Below the pieces are notes generated by a model. The model ran no database searches. It worked only from the letters and a program-made list of their open reading frames with translations, and was not told the DNA's origin. From Psychrobacter sp. LV10R520-6 (lineage in GTDB: Bacteria; Pseudomonadota; Gammaproteobacteria; Pseudomonadales; Moraxellaceae): a stretch of DNA of 64,000 bases. The stretch is from NCBI RefSeq assembly GCF_900182925.1, contig NZ_LT900024.1, positions 2,852,001-2,916,000 of the forward strand, written 5' to 3'. Position numbers and translations under genes: made by a program. Position 1 is the stretch's first letter; every line of letters starts with the position of its first letter. Of the stretch, positions 10,491 through 19,569 are shown piece after piece.

Positions 10491-10534
10491 AGTGCCCAGT
10501 TAGTTTAAATACTAAGTGGGTTTAAATACTAAGT
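10491..10534 (+). repeat. tandem 15-nt repeat before the thioesterase gene
   Basis: GTTTAAATACTAAGT occurs identically at 10503-10517 and 10520-10534 (period 17), with a degenerate third copy GTTTATTCTAAGT just upstream. It lies between hemX and the thioesterase gene. Confidence 0.6.
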
Positions 10535-10583
10535 TATTTGAAGTACTGGTATATTTGGTAAATACAAAAATTTAAGGTGAATC

Positions 10584-11084
10584 ATGAACAAGGCCAATCA
10601 ACCCTCAAGTTTAACCACTGATAAGCAAGTCAACAGCGGTCCTGACACACCTGACGCATTGGCGCGTTATCCCATTATTCATACTCAGCCGATCCACTGG
10701 GGTGAGATGGATGCTTTTAACCATTTAAATAATGTGGTTTATTATCGTTATGCTGAGTCAGCACGTATCGCCTATTTGCAGGCGTTGGGTATGTTTGATG
10801 GCAGTATGGTGACGGTGCTGGCACAGTCCAGCTGTCAGTATTTACAGCCAGTGACTTTCCCCGATACTTTGTTATTAGGCGTGCGTTGTCAGCGCTTGGG
10901 TACAACCAGTATCGTGATAGATTACAGTTATTATAGCTGCACACAACAAGCAATCGTTGCTACGGCTGAGGCAGTAGTGGTACGTCTGGCTAGCGGTGGT
11001 GAACAAAAGTTACCGTGGACAGAAGAGGAACGTGCGCGTTTATTAGCGTTAGAAAAAAAGGTAGGGCATACGCCTGAATTATAA
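10584..11084 (+). CDS. acyl-CoA thioesterase, YbgC/4HBT hot-dog family
   Basis: Likely cytosolic thioesterase cleaving a short or aromatic acyl-CoA. The hot-dog signature is clear: HWGEMDAFNHLNNVVYYRYAESARI at about residues 38-62, with D43 in the position of the catalytic Asp and H47 following, as in 4-hydroxybenzoyl-CoA thioesterases. The first 30 residues are a polar extension before the domain. AAGGTGAATC before the ATG is a good ribosome site. Substrate cannot be told from the sequence. It converges on ribB(A) with a shared terminator. Confidence 0.87.
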   Translation: MNKANQPSSLTTDKQVNSGPDTPDALARYPIIHTQPIHWGEMDAFNHLNNVVYYRYAESARIAYLQALGMFDGSMVTVLAQSSCQYLQPVTFPDTLLLGVRCQRLGTTSIVIDYSYYSCTQQAIVATAEAVVVRLASGGEQKLPWTEEERARLLALEKKVGHTPEL

Positions 11085-11140
11085 CTATTTTCTCGTCTTT
11101 TACTTTTGAGAGTTTAGTAAACAGTAATAAGTAAGTAACA

Positions 11141-11174
11141 AAAAGGCACGCTAACATCAGTTAGTGTGCCTTTT
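11141..11174. terminator. bidirectional terminator, thioesterase gene / ribB(A)
   Basis: A 14-bp stem with one G-U pair (11141-11154 with 11161-11174), a 6-nt loop, A-run on one side and T-run on the other, between two convergent genes. Confidence 0.92.
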
Positions 11175-11229
11175 TTATTAACCAGTTTTATCGTAGTGGC
11201 ATTTGCTTAGTTCAAGTTATTTGACCGTA

Positions 11230-12342
11230 TTAATCTTGCTTAGGAGCATGAATAAAGTCTACTACATTCAGATCAAAACCTGACAGCGCATAGAACTTCA
11301 TCGGTGATGACAATAAGCGCATATCACGCACGCCCAAATGCCGTAAAATCTGCGCGCCAACGCCAATACTGCGATAGGGTTGCTGGGCAATAGTAGACAA
11401 CGATTGATTGTCTGAAGCTTTATCTAACGCATCTCCCAAATCAATCGGTTGATGGCTACCAATCCATACCAACACACCGCGCTCTGAGGCGTTGATTTCT
11501 TTTAAAGCAGATTGCACACTCCAGCCGCTACGTCCGGTCGTATCATTCTTAGCCGCAAACAAGTCACGCAAAGGATGAAAACCATGTACACGCACAGTAC
11601 TGACGCCTTCACTAACGTTACCTTTTACTAAAGCTAAATGGGTTTCATCAGCACCAAACTCGCGGAAACGATGCAAAGTAAACGTACCGTATTCGGTCTC
11701 GAACGGACGCGACTCAATCTCTTCTACGGTTTGCTCATTAGAAATACGATAGTTGATTAAATCTGCGATAGTGCCAATCTTGAGATCATGCTCTTTTGCG
11801 AATATCTCAAGGTCATCACGGCGCGCCATCGTACCATCATCATTGATAATTTCTACGATAACAGCTGCTGGTTCAAGCCCTGCAATGCGGGCTAAATCAC
11901 AACCTGCTTCGGTATGGCCAGCACGGTGTAATACGCCGCCGTTTTGGGCCATGATAGGAAAGATGTGTCCAGGCTGGACGATATCTTCAGGTTTGGCAGA
12001 AGATGATACTGCTGCTTGAACGGTACGTGCGCGGTCTGCGGCAGAAATACCGGTAGTCACGCCTTCAGCCGCTTCAATAGATACGGTAAAGTTAGTGCTA
12101 AATTTCGCTTCATTACGATCTGACATTAGCGGCAGAGCCAACTGTTGGCAACGGGCTTGTGATAAGGTCAAGCAGACTAAACCGCGAGCATGGGTAATCA
12201 TAAAGTTAATATCTTCGGGGCGCACATGAGTCGCTGCCATGATGATATCGCCTTCATTTTCGCGATCTTCATCATCCATCAAAATGACCATTTTACCTGC
12301 GCGAATATCTTCGATAATCTCAGGAATCGTATTTAAATTCAT
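11230..12342 (-). CDS. ribB: 3,4-dihydroxy-2-butanone-4-phosphate synthase with degenerate GTP cyclohydrolase II domain
   Basis: Riboflavin-pathway enzyme turning ribulose 5-phosphate into the four-carbon unit of the xylene ring. Residues 1-205 are a typical RibB domain: DDEDRENEGD near 23-32, ARGLVCL, and the His-containing HTEAGCDLARIAG. The C-terminal 160 residues have the RibA fold (VHGFHPLRDLF, GVGAQILRHLGV). However, the zinc Cys cluster of active GTP cyclohydrolase II (CxxG...RCDCG) is absent: VRVHGFHPLRDLF stands where the Cys-rich segment should be. So only RibB activity is predicted. The ATG at 12342 is used; the frame also opens at a TTG at 12354. No FMN riboswitch is seen upstream. 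Confidence 0.93.
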   Translation of the reverse strand: MNLNTIPEIIEDIRAGKMVILMDDEDRENEGDIIMAATHVRPEDINFMITHARGLVCLTLSQARCQQLALPLMSDRNEAKFSTNFTVSIEAAEGVTTGISAADRARTVQAAVSSSAKPEDIVQPGHIFPIMAQNGGVLHRAGHTEAGCDLARIAGLEPAAVIVEIINDDGTMARRDDLEIFAKEHDLKIGTIADLINYRISNEQTVEEIESRPFETEYGTFTLHRFREFGADETHLALVKGNVSEGVSTVRVHGFHPLRDLFAAKNDTTGRSGWSVQSALKEINASERGVLVWIGSHQPIDLGDALDKASDNQSLSTIAQQPYRSIGVGAQILRHLGVRDMRLLSSPMKFYALSGFDLNVVDFIHAPKQD

Positions 12343-12669
12343 AGGAAGTCTCAATGTTTTATTATTTATCAGTATATAAAAGGTTATGTAAAAGTGTAGG
12401 TATAAAAAGCTATCCGCCTATTGTAGCAGTAGATTAGAGAAAGCGCTGTAGCTGTTGAGCAAAGCGCGTAGCAATTAGGGGTAGATGGTTATTAATCTAT
12501 CGTTTTTATATACAAGCATCCTAACATTTTAACGGTTTTACCGTAACGTGCTGCCTCATCGAGATACTATATGGCCTATTATCTCGAAAAATAGTGATAA
12601 GTATTATCAATGACGAGCGCTATGATGAATGATGCACATTATAAATGAACCAAACAATCAAGGAGCCAT
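12343..12669. other. intergenic region rarA-ribB(A)
   Basis: About 330 bp between two minus-strand genes. It must hold the ribB(A) promoter, but I cannot fix one with confidence. It contains an 8-bp perfect stem (12559-12566 with 12580-12587) without a T-run and a small ACGGT-TTT-ACCGT hairpin near 12531. No coding region or FMN aptamer is seen. Confidence 0.4.
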
Positions 12670-13959
12670 TTATTCATTGCTGGCCGCTTGGGTTCTTAGC
12701 CAGTCCATAAATTGCTTACTGTGTTGCTCACGCTGATTATCCGCAAATTCATAGAAGCGTGTGCCCACTAAGTTATCAGGAAAATAGGTTTGCGCATAGT
12801 AGTGATTGGGATAACCATGCGGATAAACGTAACCTTTACCGTAGCCTTGGTCGCGCATCAGCTTGGTTACGCCATTACGTAGATGCAAGGGTATGGGTGA
12901 GGCATCTTTTTCCGCCAGTGTCATCGCCGCATTAATCGCTTTATAGGTACTGTTACTTTTAGCACTAGTCGCTAAATAAACCACCACTTGTCCTAAGATA
13001 ATACGCGCCTCCGGCATACCAATAGATTGCACGCTACGCAAGGCGGCATCAGCCAGCAATAAAGCATTAGGATTGGCATTACCAATATCTTCACTGGCTA
13101 GAATGACCAGCCGCCGTGCGATAAAATCCGCCGGCTCACCGCCAACCAACATCCGCGCCATCCAGTATAAAGCTGCATCTGGGTCTGAGCCACGCACCGA
13201 TTTTATCATTGCTGAGATAATATCGTAATGCTGCTCACCATCTTTGTCATAACGTACTAGCGCAGTCTGGGCTACGCGGGCTACTAACTCATCATCGATG
13301 ACTATAGGCGACTGGTTTGGATCTGCTGTTTGTACGGCAAGTTCCAGTAAATTCAGCGCTTTACGAGCGTCACCCTGTGCCAATTGACTGATAGTATTTT
13401 GTGCCTGTAAATCGATAGTGAGACTTTTAAAAACAGTATCTTCTAAAAGTGCCCGCTGTAATACTGCAGCGATTTGCTCGCTACTAAGCGGCTCTAGGCG
13501 ATACACTTGGCAGCGTGATAGTAGTGCATTATTGACACTGAAAGACGGGTTTTCAGTGGTCGCTCCAATCAAAGTAATATCGCCAGATTCTACCGCACCC
13601 AATAGTGCATCTTGCTGGGCCTTATTAAAACGGTGAATCTCATCAATAAAGACCACCGGCGATTCAAAGCTTAACGAGTCTTTGCTATCTAACACCTCAC
13701 GCAATTGCTTAACCCCAGTATTTATAGCTGACAGCGCATGAAAGGGGCGGTCAACGGCATTGGCTAATAGCATCGCAATGGTGGTTTTGCCGATACCAGC
13801 CTCCCCATGCAAAATGATGGATGGTAGATGGCCTTGTTCAACCAAACGTCGTAATGGTGCCCCTTCTGCTAGCAGATGTTCTTGACCTATAATAGAGTCA
13901 AGGGTAGCAGGGCGCATGCGCTGGGCAAGGGGGGTGTCGGCATGAAAAGGTGCAGGCAT
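12670..13959 (-). CDS. rarA: replication-associated recombination protein RarA (MgsA)
   Basis: AAA+ ATPase of the RarA/MgsA/WRNIP1 family acting at stalled replication forks. Seen: the family N-terminus PLAQRMRPATLDSIIGQEHLL, Walker A GEAGIGKT at 52-59, Walker B VVFIDEIHRFNKAQQD at 102-117, sensor 1 IGATTENPSFSVNNALLSRC, and the C-terminal tetramerisation region with SDPDAALYWMARML and GYGKGYVYPHGYP. Length 429 is close to E. coli 447. Acts in the cytoplasm with SSB and the replisome. In many gammaproteobacteria it follows lolA, but here a different gene lies upstream. Confidence 0.96.
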   Translation of the reverse strand: MPAPFHADTPLAQRMRPATLDSIIGQEHLLAEGAPLRRLVEQGHLPSIILHGEAGIGKTTIAMLLANAVDRPFHALSAINTGVKQLREVLDSKDSLSFESPVVFIDEIHRFNKAQQDALLGAVESGDITLIGATTENPSFSVNNALLSRCQVYRLEPLSSEQIAAVLQRALLEDTVFKSLTIDLQAQNTISQLAQGDARKALNLLELAVQTADPNQSPIVIDDELVARVAQTALVRYDKDGEQHYDIISAMIKSVRGSDPDAALYWMARMLVGGEPADFIARRLVILASEDIGNANPNALLLADAALRSVQSIGMPEARIILGQVVVYLATSAKSNSTYKAINAAMTLAEKDASPIPLHLRNGVTKLMRDQGYGKGYVYPHGYPNHYYAQTYFPDNLVGTRFYEFADNQREQHSKQFMDWLRTQAASNE

Positions 13960-14165
13960 AAAACTCTCTATTATAAAAAATATTAATTAAATTAGAAAAA
14001 ATAAGACAGTTTCTAGTAGGGGTTGTATAAGCTAGGCTAACGCAGTTTTACGTTAAGGAAAGTCAGGTAAGTGTACAACTTATGTCTTAAACGCTTTGAT
14101 TTTTAGACGCTTACCCTTATTAATAGCTTACCAAAATAAATTAAGTCCAAGGTAGAGCCTTAGTT

Positions 14166-14699
14166 ATGCTTCGTCAAACACTCAAGCGATTTCTCAATAC
14201 AAACTTACGTCTAAACGGCTCAAATAATTCGAATAAACAATCACGGCCGCTGAATGCTGGTGAGATTATGCTTGCGCGCTCAGTCTTTGGCGATAGTATT
14301 AAACTTGATGAGGTGACCCTTAAAACAGCATGGTGGGTATTCAAAAACTATGCAGTCAGTCCTAATGGCAATATATATTTTCATCCAGCCGATTGGACAG
14401 TAGACTTTAGCGAGGCTTCTATTAATAAGCAAAGCTGGCTGATTCATGAGCTCACCCACGTTTGGCAATTGCAGCAAGGACTTAAAGTTGTGCGCAGTGC
14501 GCTTATCGATCGCCGCTATGATTATGTTTTAAAGACCGGCAAGTCATTTTTTAATTACGGTATTGAGCAACAAGCCCGTATGGTACAAGATTACTTTGTA
14601 CGTCGTGAATATAGGCAGGACTGTCAAGCGCTAGAAGCCGGCATTCCCTTTTTAGACAGTCAACCTAATAAGTATCATGACGGCTCGTTCACCGTTTGA
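14166..14699 (+). CDS. HExxH-motif protein resembling DUF4157/Vgr-related proteins
   Basis: Unknown protein of 177 residues. The clear signal is IHELTHVWQLQQG with HELTH at 94-98, followed 35 residues later by YGIEQQARMVQDYF. Together these resemble the zinc motif of DUF4157-type putative metallopeptidases (HELxHvxQQ, then NxxEqqA), with E133 as possible third ligand. No signal peptide or transmembrane segment is visible; the N-terminus is polar with Asn/Ser repeats. AAGGTAGAG precedes the ATG. Related proteins are sometimes annotated as Vgr- or Rhs-related, but no secretion-system gene lies nearby. Peptidase activity is a guess from the motif. Confidence 0.65.
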   Translation: MLRQTLKRFLNTNLRLNGSNNSNKQSRPLNAGEIMLARSVFGDSIKLDEVTLKTAWWVFKNYAVSPNGNIYFHPADWTVDFSEASINKQSWLIHELTHVWQLQQGLKVVRSALIDRRYDYVLKTGKSFFNYGIEQQARMVQDYFVRREYRQDCQALEAGIPFLDSQPNKYHDGSFTV

Positions 14700-14859
14700 C
14701 CTTTACTTAACAAGTGTGAGAAGAAAAAAGGTTATACTTAATAACTTTTATTTAATAGCTTCTGTCTTAATAGCTACTAAAAATATTTGAAATTATTCTA
14801 ATCTTAATGCCGTACCCTTTTAGCTTTCCACTTTTAGTTTTTAAAACAGGAACTGTGCC

Positions 14860-15891
14860 GTGATGTTTAACTTTTTAACACCGAAGCCCGATGCTGATTT
14901 ATATAATACCGCAATAACTCATAGAATAACGACTGCGCGTCTGCGCCAGACGCCGACTTTGCTAGCAGCAACACTGGTAGGGACGTTAATGTTGATAGGT
15001 TGCCAGCAGCAATCAGCACCCGTGGCAGATAATGATAGCAACACCAGTGAACAAATAAGCGCTGAAGATAATAAAACTGTTGTGCAAAGCGATTCGGCTG
15101 CCGCGCGTATAGAGCGATTCCAGCCTTTATATATTGCCCAAGCACAGAGATTACAGCGACGCTTACAAGCAGAGTATGAGTCGCTACAAGCTGCTGACGC
15201 AACAGATAGTGAGAATAGCTTATCACTGAATAGTGCTACTGAAACTTCTGATGGTGACACTAAAATGACTACTAGCCCCAGTGCCACGGCTAGTCCTACT
15301 AGCAACACCAATAAATCAACCGAGACAAGGGTGAATAAGCCCGAAAGTAGCATGGCATCTGGCACTAATTCTGCCGGAGCGGCTGGCACTACTAGCGACA
15401 CTACTATCAATGCTGCACCCGAAGCGGCAGAAACTGATGCTGAGGTGAATACCAGTACTGAGGTTGGCGAACGTGATTTAACAGTATTAAAGCGTATTAG
15501 CCTTGAGCCACGTAAACCTATCATACTGAACGAAGAACAAATTATCGAACGTTATCAGCAAGCGATGGAAGCGCTTTATCAGCCCGTAGCGACGCCATTT
15601 AGTGACCAAGACATCGATACCTTGCTCAATATAGCCACTTTAGTACCGCAGCTGTTCGAACATGCGGAAATTGCTGACAGAGTAAATGCAAAAAGCCCCG
15701 CGCTGGCTCGTTTGATTATTCAACATCAAGTTTGGGAACAGATAGAAGCGCAGCAGGTGCTCGATATGCAGCAGATGAAACTGGACCAACAACAAGAGTT
15801 TGACAGTCTCATGATCAAGTTTAATGACACTATCAAAGGTTATGATGAACAAATTGCCAAATACGAGCAGACTCTTAAATCATTTCAATAG
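14860..15891 (+). CDS. putative lipoprotein with Ser/Thr-rich linker
   Basis: Not recognised. A long basic N-region precedes a hydrophobic stretch and a lipobox LIGC ending at Cys48, so export and lipidation are likely. Residues 50-210 are low-complexity (Ser, Thr, Ala, Asn, Glu), consistent with a flexible periplasmic linker. The C-terminal 130 residues are predicted helical and Gln-rich (EQIIERYQQAMEALYQPV; coiled-coil-like QMKLDQQQEFDSLMIKFND). GTG at 14860 and ATG at 14863 are both served by AGGAA at 14848-14852. It is followed by a strong bidirectional terminator shared with gltA. Anchoring to the cell envelope is an inference from the lipobox. Confidence 0.75.
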   Translation: MMFNFLTPKPDADLYNTAITHRITTARLRQTPTLLAATLVGTLMLIGCQQQSAPVADNDSNTSEQISAEDNKTVVQSDSAAARIERFQPLYIAQAQRLQRRLQAEYESLQAADATDSENSLSLNSATETSDGDTKMTTSPSATASPTSNTNKSTETRVNKPESSMASGTNSAGAAGTTSDTTINAAPEAAETDAEVNTSTEVGERDLTVLKRISLEPRKPIILNEEQIIERYQQAMEALYQPVATPFSDQDIDTLLNIATLVPQLFEHAEIADRVNAKSPALARLIIQHQVWEQIEAQQVLDMQQMKLDQQQEFDSLMIKFNDTIKGYDEQIAKYEQTLKSFQ

Positions 15892-15937
15892 TCTCTTATA
15901 AACAAACTTTTATAAAAGACAGACGGCTTAAACAGAT

Positions 15938-15971
15938 ATAAAAGATCCCGCACATTGGCGGGATCTTTTAT
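15938..15971. terminator. bidirectional terminator, lipoprotein gene / gltA
   Basis: Perfect 14-bp stem (15938-15951 with 15958-15971), 6-nt loop, A/T runs on both flanks, between convergent genes. Confidence 0.93.
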
Positions 15972-16003
15972 TGAATCAATGGTTAAGTCTTAGCATAGCT
16001 GAC

Positions 16004-17284
16004 CTATTTACGGTCTTCTATTTTAACGAAGTCGCGATGGGTCTCACCCGTGTATAACTGACGTGGACGACCGATTTTGAACGGTGCACTATGCATCTCT
16101 AACCAATGGCTGATCCAACCAGAGGTACGAGCCAATGAGAAAATTACCGTAAACATAGACGTTGGAATACCAATGGCTTTTAGAATGATACCAGAGTAAA
16201 AATCAACATTTGGATACAGGTTACGTTCGATGAAGAACGGATCTTCTAGCGCAATTTTTTCAAGTGCCATGGCAAGCTCAAGCTTAGGATCATTGATACC
16301 CAATGCGCTTAGAACTTCATCACAAGTCTCTTTCATGACTTGTGCACGTGGGTCAAAGTTTTTATAAACACGGTGACCAAAGCCCATTAGCTTCACTTCA
16401 CGGCTTTTTACTTTTTCCATGAATTCAGGAACATTTTCGACGGTACCGATTTCGTCTAACATCTCAAGTACGGCTTCGTTAGCGCCGCCATGTGATGGGC
16501 CCCATAGGGCTGCGATACCTGCAGCGATACAAGCATATGGGTTTGCACCAGTAGAACCGGCTAAGCGTACGGTAGACGTTGAAGCGTTTTGCTCATGATC
16601 AGCATGCAAGGTAAAGATCTTATCCATGGCCTTAGAAATAACCGGATCCACTTTATAATCAACATCAGCAGGCGTGGCAAACATCATATATAAGAAGTTT
16701 TCCGCGTAGTTGAAGTCGTTACGTGGGTACATGAACGGTTCGCCCTGTGAGTATTTATAACTCATCGCGGCAAGCGTCGGCATTTTAGCAATTAGGCGAA
16801 TAGCAGTAATCTCACGATGAAGCTCTTCACTAACGTCCAAGCCTTCATGATAGAACGCTGATAATGCACCAACCACACCGACCATAATAGCCATAGGATG
16901 TGCATCACGGCGGAAACCTTCAAAGAATTTACGCAGTTGATCATGCACGCCAGCATGCTTACGGACTTTTTCGTAAAAGTCTGCTTTTTGCTCAGCGTTA
17001 GGTAGTTCACCATGAACGAGCGCATAGGCCACTTCTAAGTATTCAGCGCTATTTGCTAACTGATCGATAGGGTAGCCGCGATATAATAGCTCACCTTTGC
17101 CGCCATCGATAAACGTGATTTTTGATTCAACAGGCGCGGTAACTTTAAAACCAGGGTCATAAGACCAAAAACCCGAATCTTGCAAAGCAGCGATGTCGAT
17201 AACAGGGCGGCCTAAAGTGCCTTTAATAATAGGAAGTTGGTAGTCCTTACCATCTGCTGTTAGTGTGGCGTTATTATCAGCCAT
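16004..17284 (-). CDS. gltA: type II citrate synthase
   Basis: Condenses acetyl-CoA and oxaloacetate at the entry of the TCA cycle. Catalytic residues match E. coli: H265 in [11 protein letters not shown]304 in GFGHRVY and D361 in PNVDFYSG, with H230 in [10 protein letters not shown]. Length 426 and the N-terminal beta-rich domain (1-60) indicate the hexameric, NADH-sensitive Gram-negative type. GAGGAAATT before the ATG is a good ribosome site. It is divergent from sdhC across 1.1 kb, as in E. coli and Pseudomonas, though the spacer is long. Confidence 0.98.
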   Translation of the reverse strand: MADNNATLTADGKDYQLPIIKGTLGRPVIDIAALQDSGFWSYDPGFKVTAPVESKITFIDGGKGELLYRGYPIDQLANSAEYLEVAYALVHGELPNAEQKADFYEKVRKHAGVHDQLRKFFEGFRRDAHPMAIMVGVVGALSAFYHEGLDVSEELHREITAIRLIAKMPTLAAMSYKYSQGEPFMYPRNDFNYAENFLYMMFATPADVDYKVDPVISKAMDKIFTLHADHEQNASTSTVRLAGSTGANPYACIAAGIAALWGPSHGGANEAVLEMLDEIGTVENVPEFMEKVKSREVKLMGFGHRVYKNFDPRAQVMKETCDEVLSALGINDPKLELAMALEKIALEDPFFIERNLYPNVDFYSGIILKAIGIPTSMFTVIFSLARTSGWISHWLEMHSAPFKIGRPRQLYTGETHRDFVKIEDRK

Positions 17285-18386
17285 AATTTCCTCTCCATTC
17301 GGTTTATCTTGTTAGAGTAAATGTGCTATCGACGCATACTGTTGCGTCATTATCAGTCAAATCAACAAACAAGAAGTCAAATTCAACTAATCTAAGAACC
17401 CGGTTATATTAACAGTAAAGCTGCAACATTTGAAAAGAGTTTTCTGTGCAATCATCCCCGTTCACGTTGTTTTAGGGCATTTATCTAATGTAATTTTTGT
17501 ATCAAAATATGTCTGCTTGGTTATTCAGAGTAAAACCAAGATTTTTGTAGGCATAGAATAAAAATTACTATCACGATAAAAATCCAATACTTCTAGCACT
17601 AAGGTAGCGTCAGTTTCTTAGACGTTTGAGGTAAAAACAGACAGAATATGAGCGGCAGACGAATCAAAATAAGGTTATAATAGTCTAAGAGCGCGTAATA
17701 CTACGGACATAATATTGCTCATTGCTAATAATTTGTTATAACTGCCCTAATATCTATTATTTAAGGGATAAGTTTGTAATTGTCGGCTAGGCATTTTATA
17801 ATTAGAGTCATTAACTGACATTAGCTTTGTGCAAATTAATAATTAGTCATGATGTTGTATCGATTAGCCTGTTATATGCTCATATCTTGTTACGATTGAA
17901 AGGCTACTTTATAGACTAAACCTGAGCTGATCGCTTGAATTTTTTTGTTATCTGTTCTATTTTTAGATAGCCGACAGTGAAGTTCACTTTAACAAAGCTG
18001 GACTTATAGAGATGACACAGTAGGGTTGTCTTTTTTTCGTTAAGGGACACTATTAAAAATAGAATAGTTAATTCATTCAATGATTGATTGGATTAAGGCT
18101 TAGTTTTGACTGTGATTAATTTGGTTGTTCTTAATGAATAGGTATTAAATAGACAGTTTGTTGTTCAGAAAAGTCTATTAATATAGCGACTTATAGTCAG
18201 TAGACTTAAGTAGACTATAGATACCTTGTATGAAAGGCACGATCAGTCATTTAGATTTAACACAAACTAAAAGAAGTCAGCTAGCTCTTCCTTACTTTAT
18301 TCGTCTCGCGTGGTACTCAGTGTATTTGGTAGATAATTGCCAAATCATAAGTAACTACCAGACATAACCGCAAAAGGATGCCCGCT
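17285..18386. other. long gltA-sdhC divergent intergenic region
   Basis: About 1.1 kb of AT-rich DNA with no credible coding region on either strand. It must carry the opposing gltA and sdhC promoters, but none is close enough to consensus for me to place. A 7-bp perfect inverted repeat TATAGTC...GACTATA (18192-18198 with 18213-18219) lies 170 bp before sdhC. The length leaves room for a small RNA; I see no terminator-like hairpin marking one. Confidence 0.4.
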
Positions 18387-18764
18387 GTGAAAAGCAACCG
18401 ACCTATTAATCTGCCTTTGAGCCAAGTGATTAGCGTTAACAGCTCACCGATTGCGATTGCCTCAATTCTGCATCGTATATCTGGCATTATCTTATTTTTA
18501 CTTATTCCTGTCATGCTATGGATACTTCAGAACTCTTTGGCGTCACCTGAGAGTTTCGAGACCGTGTTTGATAACGTGTTTGTGCGCTTTTTGGCGTGGA
18601 TCTTTGTTGCGGCCATTGCTTATCACTTTGTGATGGGTATCAAGCATCTATTTGCTGATAACGGCAGCAACGAAGAGCTGAAATCTGCACGTATGGTGAC
18701 CGTAGTCAGCTTCGTGATTGCAGCGATTCTAATTGTTGCGTCATTTATATGGGTGATGTTCTAA
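18387..18764 (+). CDS. sdhC: succinate dehydrogenase cytochrome b556 subunit SdhC
   Basis: Membrane anchor that binds heme b and ubiquinone with SdhD in respiratory complex II. Seen: RPINLPLSQV, the family signature ASILHRISG with the quinone-site Ser/His region, three hydrophobic helices, and YHFVMGIKHLFAD with the heme-ligand His. I choose GTG 18387 over ATG 18378, because AAAGG at 18373-18377 abuts the ATG but lies 9 nt before the GTG, and homologues begin near this Lys-Ser-Asn-Arg-Pro. Its stop overlaps the sdhD start as TAATG. Confidence 0.93.
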   Translation: MKSNRPINLPLSQVISVNSSPIAIASILHRISGIILFLLIPVMLWILQNSLASPESFETVFDNVFVRFLAWIFVAAIAYHFVMGIKHLFADNGSNEELKSARMVTVVSFVIAAILIVASFIWVMF

Positions 18765-19171
18765 TGAGTAAAAATAATTCAGGAATCAAAAGCGCCACCG
18801 GTCTGACAGGGTCAGGCTCACGTGACTGGATAGTCCAGCGTATTAGTGCTGTGGTTTTAGCGGTCTATAGCGTTGTGTTACTTGGCTTCTTTTTGATACA
18901 TGGTAACGTGGACTTTTTTGAATGGTCAGCATTTATGACCAGCTTGCCAATGCGTTTATTCAGCCTAGTGGCTATTATTGCTTTAGCCGGTCATGCTTGG
19001 GTGGGGATGTGGACGGTATTTACTGACTACATTACCACTGGCAAAATGGGTTCTAGCGCTGCAGGTCTACGTCTGGTGTTACAGTCATTAATGATTATCG
19101 CCATTCTGGTTTTTCTATTCTGGGGCATTATGATTTTTTGGGGTAATGGCTTCGGTATCGTTGCTGTTTAA
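18764..19171 (+). CDS. sdhD: succinate dehydrogenase membrane subunit SdhD
   Basis: Second hydrophobic anchor of complex II. Three transmembrane helices are visible (about residues 24-46, 57-78, 95-120 from the 18764 start), with LAGHAWVGMWTVFTDYI carrying the heme-binding His and the Asp-Tyr pair near the quinone site. Start at ATG 18764 overlaps the sdhC stop by one base, which implies translational coupling; an in-frame ATG 15 bp earlier lies inside sdhC. 135 residues, close to the family (115-125). Confidence 0.94.
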   Translation: MSKNNSGIKSATGLTGSGSRDWIVQRISAVVLAVYSVVLLGFFLIHGNVDFFEWSAFMTSLPMRLFSLVAIIALAGHAWVGMWTVFTDYITTGKMGSSAAGLRLVLQSLMIIAILVFLFWGIMIFWGNGFGIVAV

Positions 19172-19569
19172 CCTTTAAATATCTGAACCCTATAATATTC
19201 AATTTATAGAAATTAAATATTATGAATAAAGACGGACTGTCCGGTCAGTTTTATTGACTGGTAAAGTATTTAAAAACAGTCCGTTAATAGCCATATAAGA
19301 GTCATTGTATTATATCGTATCGGCGCATGTAGTTGCTCACTTGCTTTCGAGCATGGTTTGAACAGCGCATGAACGAGTTGAACTTTATATAACGATGACT
19401 ATGCAAATTTTAGTAAGTGGTTGAAGGTTGAAGGTTGTTTATATCATCATGTGTAATTAAAGCCTGACAAAAATGAGTATGAAAAATGCTCAGTAGTGCG
19501 ACCATGATGTCACAATAAACAATTCTTGTATTTACTTCGCAAGCATTAACAGGCATTAGGAAAACCGTA
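19172..19569 (+). other. unusually long sdhD-sdhA spacer with nested hairpin
   Basis: 398 bp within an operon whose genes usually nearly touch. It contains a two-tier stem-loop: outer arms ACGGACTGT (19232-19240) and ACAGTCCGT (19276-19284), inner arms CCGGTCA (19241-19247) and TGACTGG (19255-19261). Further on, a 7-nt motif GGTTGAA repeats near 19422. A weak promoter candidate, TTGAAG then 18 nt then TGTAAT, lies near 19428-19457. No gene is visible. Confidence 0.6.

Noticed and set aside
12343..12669. FMN riboswitch upstream of ribB(A)
   Set aside because: I looked for the RFN-element core on the minus strand and found neither its conserved GGGGC-type segments nor the closing stem.
14919..15524. 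201-codon minus-strand frame opposite the lipoprotein gene
   Set aside because: It mirrors the Ser/Thr-rich linker; its Val/Ser/Leu-rich product is an artefact of the repetitive codons, and it has no ribosome site.
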